From Natrinema salsiterrestre (GTDB taxonomy: Archaea > Halobacteriota > Halobacteria > Halobacteriales > Natrialbaceae), in assembly GCF_029502005.1 (NCBI RefSeq), contig NZ_JAMQOT010000001.1, positions 310,001-374,000 on the forward strand: a stretch of DNA of 64,000 nucleotides. The letters run 5' to 3'. Positions 9,238 to 17,288 of this stretch are shown piece by piece. Below the pieces are notes generated by a model. It ran no database searches, was not told the origin of the DNA, and was given only the letters and a program-made list of their open reading frames with translations. Numbering within the stretch: the stretch's first letter is position 1; each line of letters begins with the position of its first letter. Position numbers and translations under genes: made by a program.

Positions 9238-10250
9238 CGTCCCTCCGGTCGGGGCGTCGCGGCGCAGAGCTGCTCCAGTTTCCGCGCCGCCTCGCCGGAG
9301 TCGATCGCCTCGCGGGCGACCTCGGCTCCCGCCTCGAGCGAGTCGGCTTCGCCGGCGATGTAGATCGCCGCGCCGGCGTTCGCGAGGATGACGTCCCGCT
9401 TCGCACCGGTCACGTCGCCCTCGACGATGCCGCGCATGTCGGCCGCGTTCTCCTCGGGCGAGCCACCCGAAATATCCTCGATGTCGTGCGTCTCGAGCCC
9501 GAGATCCGCCGGCTCGAGCGTGTACTCCTCGACCGAATCCCCGTCGACTTCGGCGACGACCGTTTCCCCGTGGATGGCGATCTCGTCGGTCCCCGCGCCG
9601 TGGACGACCAGCGCGCGATCGATGTCCATCCGGGAGAGCGCGTCCGCGAGCACGGGCACGAGGTCGGGGTCGTAGACGCCGACGACCTGCGCGTCCGCTC
9701 CGGCGGGGTTCGTCAGCGGTCCGAGCACGTTGAAGATCGTCCGCATCTCGAGTTCCTTCCGCGGCCCGATGACGGCCTTCATCGCCGGGTGGAACACCGG
9801 CGCGAGCATGAAGCCGATGCCGTCGTCCTCGATGGCCTCCTCGACGGCCGGCGGTTCGGCCTCGACGTCGACGCCGACTTCCTCGAGCACGTCCGCGCTG
9901 CCCGACGACGACGAGACCGAGTAGTTGCCGTGCTTGGCGATCGGGACGCCGGCTCCGGCGGCGACGATGGCGCTCGTCGTCGAGACGTTGATCGTATTGT
10001 AGTCGTCCCCGCCCGTGCCGCAGGTGTCGACCAGCGGCTCTCGACCGGGCGAAATCGTTCTGGCCGCGTCGCGCATTCCCTCGGCGAAGCCCGCGATCTC
10101 GGCTTCGGTCTCCCCTTTCGCGCGCAGTGCCGCCAGCAGTGCGCCGATCTGTGCCTCCGTCGCACCCTCGAAGACGGCCGTCGAGGCCGCTCGAGCGTCC
10201 GATTGTGTGAGATCCGACCCGTCCGTGACCCGCTTGATATACTCCTGCAT
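9234..10250 (-). CDS. trpD: Anthranilate phosphoribosyltransferase
   Basis: 338 residues; transfers phosphoribose from PRPP to anthranilate. Visible motifs are DTCGTGGDDYNTINVST (the PRPP-binding glycine loop), KHGNYSVSSSSGSADVLE, MLAPVFHPAM and the NVLGPLTNPA segment. The frame is open further upstream into the tRNA-Val region, but the MQEYIKRV start at 10250 matches the family's normal N-terminus. It is the first gene of the operon and sits directly behind the promoter with TGTAC half-sites. Confidence 0.95.
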   Translation of the reverse strand: MQEYIKRVTDGSDLTQSDARAASTAVFEGATEAQIGALLAALRAKGETEAEIAGFAEGMRDAARTISPGREPLVDTCGTGGDDYNTINVSTTSAIVAAGAGVPIAKHGNYSVSSSSGSADVLEEVGVDVEAEPPAVEEAIEDDGIGFMLAPVFHPAMKAVIGPRKELEMRTIFNVLGPLTNPAGADAQVVGVYDPDLVPVLADALSRMDIDRALVVHGAGTDEIAIHGETVVAEVDGDSVEEYTLEPADLGLETHDIEDISGGSPEENAADMRGIVEGDVTGAKRDVILANAGAAIYIAGEADSLEAGAEVAREAIDSGEAARKLEQLCAATPRPEGR

Positions 10251-10261
10251 AGTGAACACCA

Positions 10262-10308
10262 ATGTACGTAGTTGTCTTGTAATGCCCAAATCAGTACATC
10301 GACTTAAG
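10262..10308 (-). promoter_or_regulatory. trpD promoter with ATGTAC/GTACAT inverted half-sites
   Basis: On the minus strand a CTTAAG core (10303-10308) lies about 53 nt before the trpD ATG. Two 6-bp half-sites, ATGTAC at 10262-10267 and GTACAT at 10294-10299, form a perfect inverted pair around the expected start of transcription. TGTACA is the box bound by TrpY in Methanothermobacter; use of the same box here is only an inference. Confidence 0.35.
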
Positions 10309-10433
10309 CGTATCGAACGGATGCATGGGGTCGACTCGCGTACGGCCGCCGATTCGAAACCTTCAATTGTGGTGGCGGGCAACGGATGATTGCAGACGAC
10401 GTGGCGCGGAAGCCACGGAGGAAAGCGCAACCA

Positions 10434-10508
10434 GGGTTGGTGGTCTAGTCTGGTTACGACACCTCCTTGACATGGAGGAGGCCGGCAGTTCAAATCTGCT
10501 CCAACCCA
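10434..10508 (+). tRNA. tRNA-Val (GAC)
   Basis: 75 nt. The acceptor GGGTTGG (10434-10440) pairs with CCAACCC (10501-10507), with discriminator A at 10508. The anticodon stem CCTCC/GGAGG closes loop TTGACAT, anticodon GAC at 10469-10471 (reads GUC and GUU). The T-arm contains GTTCAAATC. No intron and no encoded CCA. Confidence 0.95.
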
Positions 10509-10708
10509 TTTCTGACGAACTAACACGACGAACGCAGTCGTTCGAAACGGCGGAGCCGTTTCGTGATGACGAAAGACACAAAGTGTCTTTCGAACCATGA
10601 GGAGTGCGTTCGTCAGAAATTGTAACGAGAGATTTGAACGAGGCGAGTCGCAGCGCCCGAACGTAGTGAGGGCGACCGTCTCGACGTTGTTCAAATCTGC
10701 TCCAACCC
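10509..10708 (+). repeat. tRNA-Val 3' cassette ending in a 20-bp tRNA copy
   Basis: Part 1 is a perfect 13-bp inverted repeat, 10508-10520 with 10608-10620 (ATTTCTGACGAAC/GTTCGTCAGAAAT). It encloses nested hairpins, including CGAAAGACAC/GTGTCTTTCG and CGAAACGGC/GCCGTTTCG. Part 2 is a hairpin with arms GATTTGAAC (10631-10639) and GTTCAAATC (10689-10697). The right arm runs into GTTCAAATCTGCTCCAACCC (10689-10708), identical over 20 nt to tRNA-Val 10488-10507. Part 2 shares most of its sequence with the first cassette behind tRNA-Gly. The rest of the gap up to the next gene (10709-10887) holds nothing clear. Confidence 0.8.
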
Positions 10709-10887
10709 GCTACTTCTGTCGCGATCTAACCCCGAGTGACAGAATCGGTACTGCCGCGCAATTCCAGTGACACGAGCCACAGCGCTCGGCCGAAATACCC
10801 GCGATCGCTTCGACGACATCGAAGTTCTTCTCCCTCGTGCCGGCCGCCAGCAGCGATCCAGCAACCGGCGGGATCGCAGGTGAGCCG

Positions 10888-11973
10888 TCACTCGGAACGG
10901 TACTCGAGGGAGTTCCAGGTCGCGGAGGCGGTCATGCGGCCGTCCTCGATCTCGACCGAACTCTCGGCGGCGGAGGAGCCGAGGGACGCCTCGAGCCTGC
11001 TCGCGTCGTCCGCCTCGAGAAACGCCGCGAAGTCGGCGCTCGCCTGTGCCCCGTTCTCGCTGACGGTCAGCGATGCGATGCCGCTTTCGACCCCGTCCAG
11101 TTCGGTGTATTCCGCGTCGAACTCGCCGTAGCCCTCGCGGTCACTGTCGGTGACGTTGCCGTCGGCTCCCTCCCGCCCACCCGCTGGGGGCTCGAACTCG
11201 CCGCCGTACCAACCCACGACGAGCGTTCCGGTGCCGGCGGTCGAAACGAGCCACTCGAAGCCATCGGATTCGTCGGTCGCGCGTGTCGCGTCGCCCGCAG
11301 CGGCGTCGATCGGCGTTCGGATCGCGGCCACCGGATCGTCCACGACCATCGTGAGGGGGAAGACGAGAGCACCGTCGCTGACGGCGACCGCGTCGGTCTC
11401 GTCGCCGTCGCTCGGCGTGTAGACGTCGTAGTCACCGATTTCGTCGGTCCGCTCGTACTGTTCGGCGAACGAGAACGTCTCCGGTTCGGTCGTCAACACC
11501 GCGTCGACCGCGTCGGTGTCGATGTCCCCCGTCAGAACGACGGCCTCGTTCGTCGAGACCATCGTCTCGACCGTCGAGGTCTCGGCCTCGGCGTCGTCCG
11601 TCTCGAGATCCGACTTCCCGTAGGTGACTTCGTCCTCGAGTCCGTACGAGCGCAGCCCGAAGTTGATGAGGAGGGCCGCTGCCACCGCGCCGGTCATCGG
11701 GAGTCCGATCATCGGGTCCATCTCGGCCCACGAGGTCGACTCGTTGCTCGTCGTCCGGTCTCCGGTCGCGGCCGTATCGAAGACGGACCAGTCGACGTAG
11801 CTGTAGCCGACCTCGCCATCGTCGTCGGTCGTGAGCCACCGATGATACGACGGGAGGTCGCCTCCGTCATCGGTTCCGTTGCCGCTCCCCTCGAGCGATC
11901 CGACGCAGCCAGCGACACTCGTCGCGGCCGAAACGCCTGCGACCGTCAACATGTGACGACGGTTGAGATCCAT
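10888..11973 (-). CDS. Tat-exported lipoprotein of unknown function
   Basis: 361 residues. The N-terminus carries a twin-arginine signal (NRRHMLTVAGVSAA) ending in a lipobox (SVAGC), so it is probably exported folded by Tat and anchored by lipid on the outside of the cell. The mature protein is very acidic and has one hydrophobic stretch near residues 90-108 (GLPMTGAVAAALLINFG). I recognise no catalytic motif. The ATG at 11973 is chosen because it places the RR pair at residues 5-6. It stands alone between tRNA-Val and a divergent transporter gene. Confidence 0.75.
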   Translation of the reverse strand: MDLNRRHMLTVAGVSAATSVAGCVGSLEGSGNGTDDGGDLPSYHRWLTTDDDGEVGYSYVDWSVFDTAATGDRTTSNESTSWAEMDPMIGLPMTGAVAAALLINFGLRSYGLEDEVTYGKSDLETDDAEAETSTVETMVSTNEAVVLTGDIDTDAVDAVLTTEPETFSFAEQYERTDEIGDYDVYTPSDGDETDAVAVSDGALVFPLTMVVDDPVAAIRTPIDAAAGDATRATDESDGFEWLVSTAGTGTLVVGWYGGEFEPPAGGREGADGNVTDSDREGYGEFDAEYTELDGVESGIASLTVSENGAQASADFAAFLEADDASRLEASLGSSAAESSVEIEDGRMTASATWNSLEYRSE

Positions 11974-12158
11974 GATATCGAATGCTGTGTGCAGTCTATC
12001 ATGAGTCTTTCCTAAACTAAGGGAAACTCGGCGCGTAATGTGTGCCGATTCGCGGCCCGTACAGGTCCGGTTTCGCTCTCCGTCCCACCGCATGGCTCGC
12101 AGTCACACTGCTAGCCGGAACCGAACGGTACAAACCCGAGAGTCGATTCGGCGGCGAC

Positions 12159-13067
12159 ATGGACGTCGTCGGTCGGCTGCTGGCGCTGCTCGTCGTGTTG
12201 CTGGTCGGTACCGGATTGCGGACCACCGGCGTCCTCGATACGCGACGGACCGAACTACTGAACGCCCTCGCATACTACGTGGCGCTCCCGGCGCTGATCT
12301 TCGTCTCGACGTACACCCGTTCGATCGGTGACCTCCTCACGCCGGCGCTGCTCGGCGGGCTCCTCGTCGTGGTGCTCTCGACCGCGGGACTCGCCTGGCT
12401 CGCCCACCGGCATCTCGACTCGAGGGCGCGCCGGAGCGTCGCGATCGTGCAGTCCTATCACTCGAATCTCGGCTATCTCGGACTGCCGCTGGTCGCCGCG
12501 ACGTTCGACGCGTCGGTGACGGCGATCGCGAGCGTCGTGCTCGGGGTCGTGACGTTGGCCCAGCTTCCGCTGACGATCGTCGTCCTCTCGGCGCTCAACG
12601 GCGCGGACGCGTCGATCCGTCGCGAGATTCGGGGCCTGGCAACGAATCTCGTGTTGGTGAGCCTGTTCGCCGGGCTCGCCGTCGGCTCGATCGGGGTTTC
12701 GATTCCGTCGACTGCCGCGAGCGGCCTCGATGCGGTCGGATCGATCGCACTCCCGATCGCGCTGCTCTGTGTCGGCGCGTCGCTGCAGATCGATCTCCCG
12801 TCGGTCGACGTCGGCGCGACCGCCGCCGTCGTCGCGCTCAAGGTCGGTCTCATGCCCGTCATCGCGTGGACCGTCTTCTCCGCGCTCGCCGTCGATTCCG
12901 CGACGTTCACCGCCAGCGTGGTCATGCTCGGGACCCCGACGGCCGTCTCGACGTTCGTCTTCGCGAACGAGCTCGGCGGCGACAGCGAGTTCGCGTCGCT
13001 GAACGTCTTCGTGACGACACTTGCCTCCATCGTGACGATGTTCGTCCTGATATCGCTGGTCAGTTAA
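12159..13067 (+). CDS. AEC-family (auxin efflux carrier-like) transporter
   Basis: 302 residues with about ten membrane segments arranged as two similar halves. Family-typical features are a Pro in helix 2 (ALPALIFVS), the SYHSNLGYLGLP segment and a second LGTPTAVSTFVFA crossover. AEC proteins are secondary carriers for organic acids and related solutes; the substrate is not readable. The ATG at 12159 starts immediately before the first helix (VVGRLLALLVV); an upstream in-frame start would add a non-membrane, basic stretch. Confidence 0.88.
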   Translation: MDVVGRLLALLVVLLVGTGLRTTGVLDTRRTELLNALAYYVALPALIFVSTYTRSIGDLLTPALLGGLLVVVLSTAGLAWLAHRHLDSRARRSVAIVQSYHSNLGYLGLPLVAATFDASVTAIASVVLGVVTLAQLPLTIVVLSALNGADASIRREIRGLATNLVLVSLFAGLAVGSIGVSIPSTAASGLDAVGSIALPIALLCVGASLQIDLPSVDVGATAAVVALKVGLMPVIAWTVFSALAVDSATFTASVVMLGTPTAVSTFVFANELGGDSEFASLNVFVTTLASIVTMFVLISLVS

Positions 13068-13077
13068 CGAGCGACCG

Positions 13078-13782
13078 CTACCGCGAGAAAAATCGCTTGA
13101 GGAGACCGATCAAGCCGGGGCTGTCGTCCTCGTCGTCACCCCTCTCGGGCTCCGCGCCACCGTCGACCGATCCGGCGAGGGGGCCGGCGTCGTCGGGCCG
13201 GTCCTCCTCGGCATCTGCTCTGTCGGTCTGTGCCGTCTCGAGGTCGTCCAGCGAGAGCTCGACGTCGTCGATTGCGGGCGTCGACTCGCGTTCCTCGCCG
13301 GCTTCGGCCGCACGGACGTCCGCACCGGTCACGTGCCCGTTCTCGACGCGGGCGGCGAAATCTTCGGGCGACGCGTCCGAGATGTCGTCTGGAAGCGACG
13401 CCGCGGCCGAGTCGACCGTCGCGGGGTCGGAGTCGGCCGCGTCGCTCGAGTCCGGTTCTTCGGCCGCTGTATCGGCGGATCCGACGCCGGTGGAGTTCGA
13501 TGATTCGGCAGATTCGGCTGACGGGTCACCACTCTCGATATCGTCCGGTTCGTCGTTGTCGGTCGAATCGGGACCGGAGTCGGACGTCTCAGTAATCGTC
13601 GCGGACGCGCTTCCGGACGGCCCTGCCGGCGTCGAATCCAGCGACTCGAGGATGTCGTCGACGCTCTCCTCAGAAACGACGCGCTGTGGACCGCCGCCGG
13701 GATCCGGGTTGCCCGCCGAATCGGTATCGTCGGCCGCGTCCGCTTCGTCGGTCGCCGCGGAGGGAGATCGCTCGTCGCTCAT
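13078..13782 (-). CDS. Acidic low-complexity haloarchaeal protein
   Basis: 234 residues, extremely rich in Asp, Ser, Ala and Glu and probably disordered from about 1 to 130. Two short ordered-looking pieces stand out: SEESVDDILESLD (about 37-49) and DDISDASPEDFAARVENGHVTG followed by a predicted helix. The end is an amphipathic, basic tail, GLIGLLKRFFSR, that could touch a membrane or a partner. I do not recognise a function. Its 3' end lies 10 bp from the convergent AEC gene. Confidence 0.65.
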   Translation of the reverse strand: MSDERSPSAATDEADAADDTDSAGNPDPGGGPQRVVSEESVDDILESLDSTPAGPSGSASATITETSDSGPDSTDNDEPDDIESGDPSAESAESSNSTGVGSADTAAEEPDSSDAADSDPATVDSAAASLPDDISDASPEDFAARVENGHVTGADVRAAEAGEERESTPAIDDVELSLDDLETAQTDRADAEEDRPDDAGPLAGSVDGGAEPERGDDEDDSPGLIGLLKRFFSR

Positions 13783-13863
13783 GGTGATGATCTGTCGGTG
13801 CGTGGGACATAATCTTTCCCCTGTTAAGTCAGTTCAGAAAAGAACACGATGCTCTCGGACCCG

Positions 13864-14646
13864 TTACGCGGCGAGGGCCGGCCGCGCTCTGACGACGTTG
13901 AGGACGGCACCGACGAGGATGATGATACCCGCGAAGTAGAGCCACGTGACGAACAGGAGGACGGCACCGACGGCTCCGTAGGCCTCGTACTGGGCGGCGT
14001 TCGACGCGTACAGCTGAAAGCCGAGCTGGAGGACCGACCAGCCGACGGCCGCGAAGACCGCCCCGGGGAGGACCTCGCGGAACGCGACTGACACTGGCGG
14101 GAGGACGTAGTAGATCGGCAGAAAGACGAGAACGAGCCCGAGGAGGAGTGCGAGCCAGCCCAACGCGCCGGCGAACGGGACGCTATCCGGGACGAGCCGG
14201 AGGGCGGCGCCGATCCCGATCATCAGTACGAGCGCGACCGCGCCGGCGACGATCACGGTGAGCCCGTCCCGTATCTGATCGACCAGCGAGTCCTCGGCGA
14301 CCTCGTCGTAGACGTTATCGAAGGCGAGGCTCAGTCCCCGGAAGACCTTGAGCCCACCCCAGGCGGCGACGAGGAGCGCGACCGCGGTCGCCTCGGCGCG
14401 GCCGGACTCGGTCGTCAACGCCTCGGTGACCAGCTGCTCGCCCGACGACGGGAGGAAGTCGCCGGCGACGGTGATCAACCGCTGGGCCGCTTGCTCGCCG
14501 CCCAGCAGCGACCCGACCACGAGCGCGAGCAAGACGAGCGGAATCAGCGAGACGAACGCGTAGTAAGCGAACCCGGCCGCGAGAAAGGTCAGATCGCGGT
14601 CGCTCGCCGTTCGATAGATCTCGGTGAGCGTGTCCTGAATCTCCAT
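13864..14646 (-). CDS. YihY/BrkB-family inner membrane protein
   Basis: 260 residues with six membrane segments. The family signature LTFLAAGFAYYAFVSLIPLV is at about 18-37, followed by GLKVFRGLSLAFDNVYD and PPVSVAFREVLPGAVFAAVG. It was once mislabelled ribonuclease BN; the true role of the family is unknown, with envelope or transport functions suggested. The ATG at 14646 (MEIQDTLTEIYRTA) matches the usual amphipathic lead-in helix. Confidence 0.9.
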   Translation of the reverse strand: MEIQDTLTEIYRTASDRDLTFLAAGFAYYAFVSLIPLVLLALVVGSLLGGEQAAQRLITVAGDFLPSSGEQLVTEALTTESGRAEATAVALLVAAWGGLKVFRGLSLAFDNVYDEVAEDSLVDQIRDGLTVIVAGAVALVLMIGIGAALRLVPDSVPFAGALGWLALLLGLVLVFLPIYYVLPPVSVAFREVLPGAVFAAVGWSVLQLGFQLYASNAAQYEAYGAVGAVLLFVTWLYFAGIIILVGAVLNVVRARPALAA

Positions 14647-14784
14647 ACGGTCTATACGACGGTCGGGCCCTATAACCTGTAAGTCGTTCGCAGTTCCTGT
14701 GTCCGTCTCGATCTCCCCGTTTCGGTCGCAGCCGTCGCTCCCCTCACGGACCGACTGCACGAGACGGATCGCTCGAGACGCCCG

Positions 14785-15522
14785 TCACCACTCGCGACAG
14801 AAGTTCTGGCCCGCGTAGACCGAGCCGTCCTCGGCGATGTAGACGCCGACGCCCGCGCGATCCCACGGCGGTGTTTCGCCGTTCTCGAGGATCGCCCGCC
14901 GATGCGGCGTCGAGTTCATCCACTGGTCGACCAGTCCGGTCGCGAGCCCCTCGGCGGTCCGGTAGCGAACGGTCTCCCCGTCGCCGGGCCGCCTGATGGG
15001 GCGGTCGACCCACGTCTTCGCGATGTTCTCGCCGTAGCCCTGACAGTAGCTGTCGACGTCCCGGAACCGATCGTACGGTCCTTCTCCGTCCGGGTTCGTG
15101 TGTGCGAAGTAGTCCCGCCGTGCCATGTCGTCGCTGTGGGCGCGCGAGACGGACGCGATCGTCCCGTCCCACTCGAGGGGCTCGAGCCCGTGCTCGGCCC
15201 GGCGCTCGTTGACCTCGGCGTGGACGAAGTCCTCGACCGTCGGGGAGGTGATCGTCTCGACGTCGGTCTCGTAGCTCGAGACGCCGGGATCGTCGGGATC
15301 GGTCACCGCGGGGTTGCGCTCACCGGCCGGCGGCGGATCGGCGCTGGGTGCTGGCGGGTTCTCGATGCCGACGTCCTCGAGGAGCTGGGGCGCGAACAGC
15401 GCGGTCCCGAGCGCGAGCGAAACGACGAGGAGGACGGCGACGAGGAACCGAATCAGTCCGCCGAGCAGCGCGCGGTCCGGACCCCCGTCCGCGTCAGTCG
15501 TCCCGAGTCCCGACCTCTCCAT
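14785..15522 (-). CDS. Membrane-anchored CAP (SCP/PR-1) domain protein
   Basis: 245 residues. One membrane anchor at about 20-43 is followed by a Pro-rich linker. The CAP domain at about 90-245 shows HAEVNERRAEHGLEPLEW, SRAHSDDMARRDYFAHTNP, GYGENIAKTW, VDQWMNSTPHRRAIL and a final GVGVYIAEDG...YAGQNFC. These include the paired His and Glu residues of the CAP cavity. The domain would face outside the cell. Function in archaea is unknown; bacterial relatives act in envelope or sporulation processes. Confidence 0.9.
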   Translation of the reverse strand: MERSGLGTTDADGGPDRALLGGLIRFLVAVLLVVSLALGTALFAPQLLEDVGIENPPAPSADPPPAGERNPAVTDPDDPGVSSYETDVETITSPTVEDFVHAEVNERRAEHGLEPLEWDGTIASVSRAHSDDMARRDYFAHTNPDGEGPYDRFRDVDSYCQGYGENIAKTWVDRPIRRPGDGETVRYRTAEGLATGLVDQWMNSTPHRRAILENGETPPWDRAGVGVYIAEDGSVYAGQNFCREW

Positions 15523-15614
15523 TACCTCGACTGTTCGACTGGCGGCACAAGACAGTCGCGGTCGCTCACACGCAGTGAGACACCGTTCTCACTCCGCGGA
15601 GGGAGACGAGGACC

Positions 15615-15935
15615 CTACCGCGATCCGTCGGCTCCGCCATCGTCCCCGAAAATCGTCTCGTGGACCCCGATAACGAGGCCGGGGACGACCGCCATGAAGA
15701 GGTGTTCCTCGAGCGGGATGCCGGCGATATCGATCCCGGTCCGGAGTTTGATGTCGAAGACGCCGACCGCGAGCGTGTACCGGTCCCAGACGTAGGCGAT
15801 GGGGTACAGCGCGAGAATGGTGACTGCCGCCTTTCGGAGCGCGTTCGCGCGGCGGAGCAGGACGGCGGCGACGGTACCCCAGACGAGCTCGGTCGCGAGG
15901 TAGGTGTAGCGACCGAAGACGCTGATATCGACCAT
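15615..15935 (-). CDS. Lycopene-cyclase-domain protein, single half
   Basis: 106 residues with three membrane helices. Residues 73-80, IPLEEHLF, match the PxE(E/D)xxF signature of the CarR/CrtYc-CrtYd lycopene cyclase domain. DIKLRTGIDIAG before it and the trailing helix also fit. Full haloarchaeal lycopene cyclases have two such halves; here only one is present, so activity as a cyclase would need a partner or the protein does something else. The ATG at 15935 (MVDISVFGRYTYL) gives the usual first helix. Confidence 0.75.
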   Translation of the reverse strand: MVDISVFGRYTYLATELVWGTVAAVLLRRANALRKAAVTILALYPIAYVWDRYTLAVGVFDIKLRTGIDIAGIPLEEHLFMAVVPGLVIGVHETIFGDDGGADGSR

Positions 15936-16001
15936 CGGCCGCCGATTCGACGGCCGACGCAAAAATCCCTCGGCTGGAGCCACCCGGATAAAACGGGCAG
16001 T

Positions 16002-16036
16002 ATCTTAAATACCCCGGCGGCTCTACGTTCACGTAG
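16002..16036 (+). promoter_or_regulatory. Promoter and leader hairpin of the CBS-domain gene
   Basis: An ATCTTAAATA box (16002-16010) lies 31 nt before the ATG at 16041. A 5-bp hairpin CTACG-TTCA-CGTAG occupies 16023-16036, ending four bases before the start codon, where it would affect ribosome access. Confidence 0.4.
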
Positions 16037-16040
16037 AAGG

Positions 16041-17198
16041 ATGAATATCGCTGATATCGCCACCACGGAGTTTATCGAAGTCGACGTCGGGACGCGAATG
16101 GGGAAGGTCCGTTCCATGTTCGAGAACGGCAATCCCAAGGGAATCATCGTCACCAACGACGGGGAGTACGAGGGCGTGATCAGCGAGCGGGAGATCCTCC
16201 AATCTCACGTCGAAGACGACGCCAAGGTCGCGGCGCTCACCAAGCCGAGCCGGAGCACGCCGTCGCCCAAGGTCGACCGCCAGGAAGACGTCCGGGAGAC
16301 CGCGCGCGTGCTCGTCGAGAGCAACGCCAAGGTCGCGCCGGTCTTCGAGAACGGCGAACTCTGGGGCGTCATCACCGACGACGCCATCCTCGAGGCCGTT
16401 CTGGACAACCTCGACGCGCTGACCGTCGCTGACATCTACACCGACGACCCGGTCACCCTCACCGAGGACGACGGCATCGGCAAGGCCATCAACCTCCTGC
16501 GCGAGCACGGCATCTCGCGGCTGCCGATCCTCAACGAGAACGGCTACCTCTCGGGCGTCGTGACGACCCACGACATCGCCGACTTCGTCATCCGGGAGAA
16601 CCACACGACGACGACCGGCGACCGGGTCGGCGACACCCAGCGCCTGCTCGACGTGCCCGTCTACGACATCATGACCAGTCCCGTCGAGACGACGACGCTC
16701 GACGCGACGGCCAAGGAAGCCGTCGAAACGATGCTCGAGAAGGACTACGCGGGCCTGATGGTCACGCCGAAAGACGACGACCGGGTCGTCAACGGCGTCA
16801 TCACTAAAACAGACGTCCTGCGCGCGCTGACGTTCACCGAGGAAGAGCACATGGACGTCCAGATCACGAACATCTCGATGCTCGACACCATCACCCGGGA
16901 GTCGATCGTCCAGAGCATCGAGGACGTCGCCGACAAGTACGCCGACATGCAGGTCATGCACGCCCACGTGCGGTTCCACGAGCACAACGAGAAGCTCCGC
17001 GGGACCCCGCTCGTGCAGTGTCAGATCCGCCTGCGGACCAACAAGGATCAGGTCGCCGGCACCGGCGAGGGCTACGGCGCGGAGAACTCGTTCCGCGTCG
17101 CGCTGGACAAACTCGAGCGCAACGTCTTAGAACTCAAAGGCGTCACCAGCGACGAGGAGTACCGCGGCCAGCTCCTGCGGAAGCTCAACCAGATCTGA
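16041..17198 (+). CDS. Tetra-CBS protein with ribosome-hibernation (HPF/S30AE)-like C-terminus
   Basis: 385 residues. Four CBS repeats occupy roughly 1-60, 68-125, 130-195 and 210-275, with VYDIMTSPVETTTLDATAKE as a typical repeat start; CBS pairs usually bind adenine nucleotides. The C-terminus (about 278-370) looks like an HPF/YfiA fold: a strand MDVQITNISML, a helix RESIVQSIEDVADKYADM, two strands (MHAHVRFHE and VQCQIRLRTN) and a closing helix SFRVALDKLERNVLELK. This would couple energy state to ribosome inactivation. The tetra-CBS part is clear; the HPF assignment is by pattern only. Confidence 0.85.
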   Translation: MNIADIATTEFIEVDVGTRMGKVRSMFENGNPKGIIVTNDGEYEGVISEREILQSHVEDDAKVAALTKPSRSTPSPKVDRQEDVRETARVLVESNAKVAPVFENGELWGVITDDAILEAVLDNLDALTVADIYTDDPVTLTEDDGIGKAINLLREHGISRLPILNENGYLSGVVTTHDIADFVIRENHTTTTGDRVGDTQRLLDVPVYDIMTSPVETTTLDATAKEAVETMLEKDYAGLMVTPKDDDRVVNGVITKTDVLRALTFTEEEHMDVQITNISMLDTITRESIVQSIEDVADKYADMQVMHAHVRFHEHNEKLRGTPLVQCQIRLRTNKDQVAGTGEGYGAENSFRVALDKLERNVLELKGVTSDEEYRGQLLRKLNQI

Positions 17199-17288
17199 TC
17201 CGGCAGTCGCGATCAGTCCGAGTACCGGCCGCTGCCGACCGTATTTTTACAGAACGCGGAATCCGTCCGAGGAGTCGAAACCGACGGT

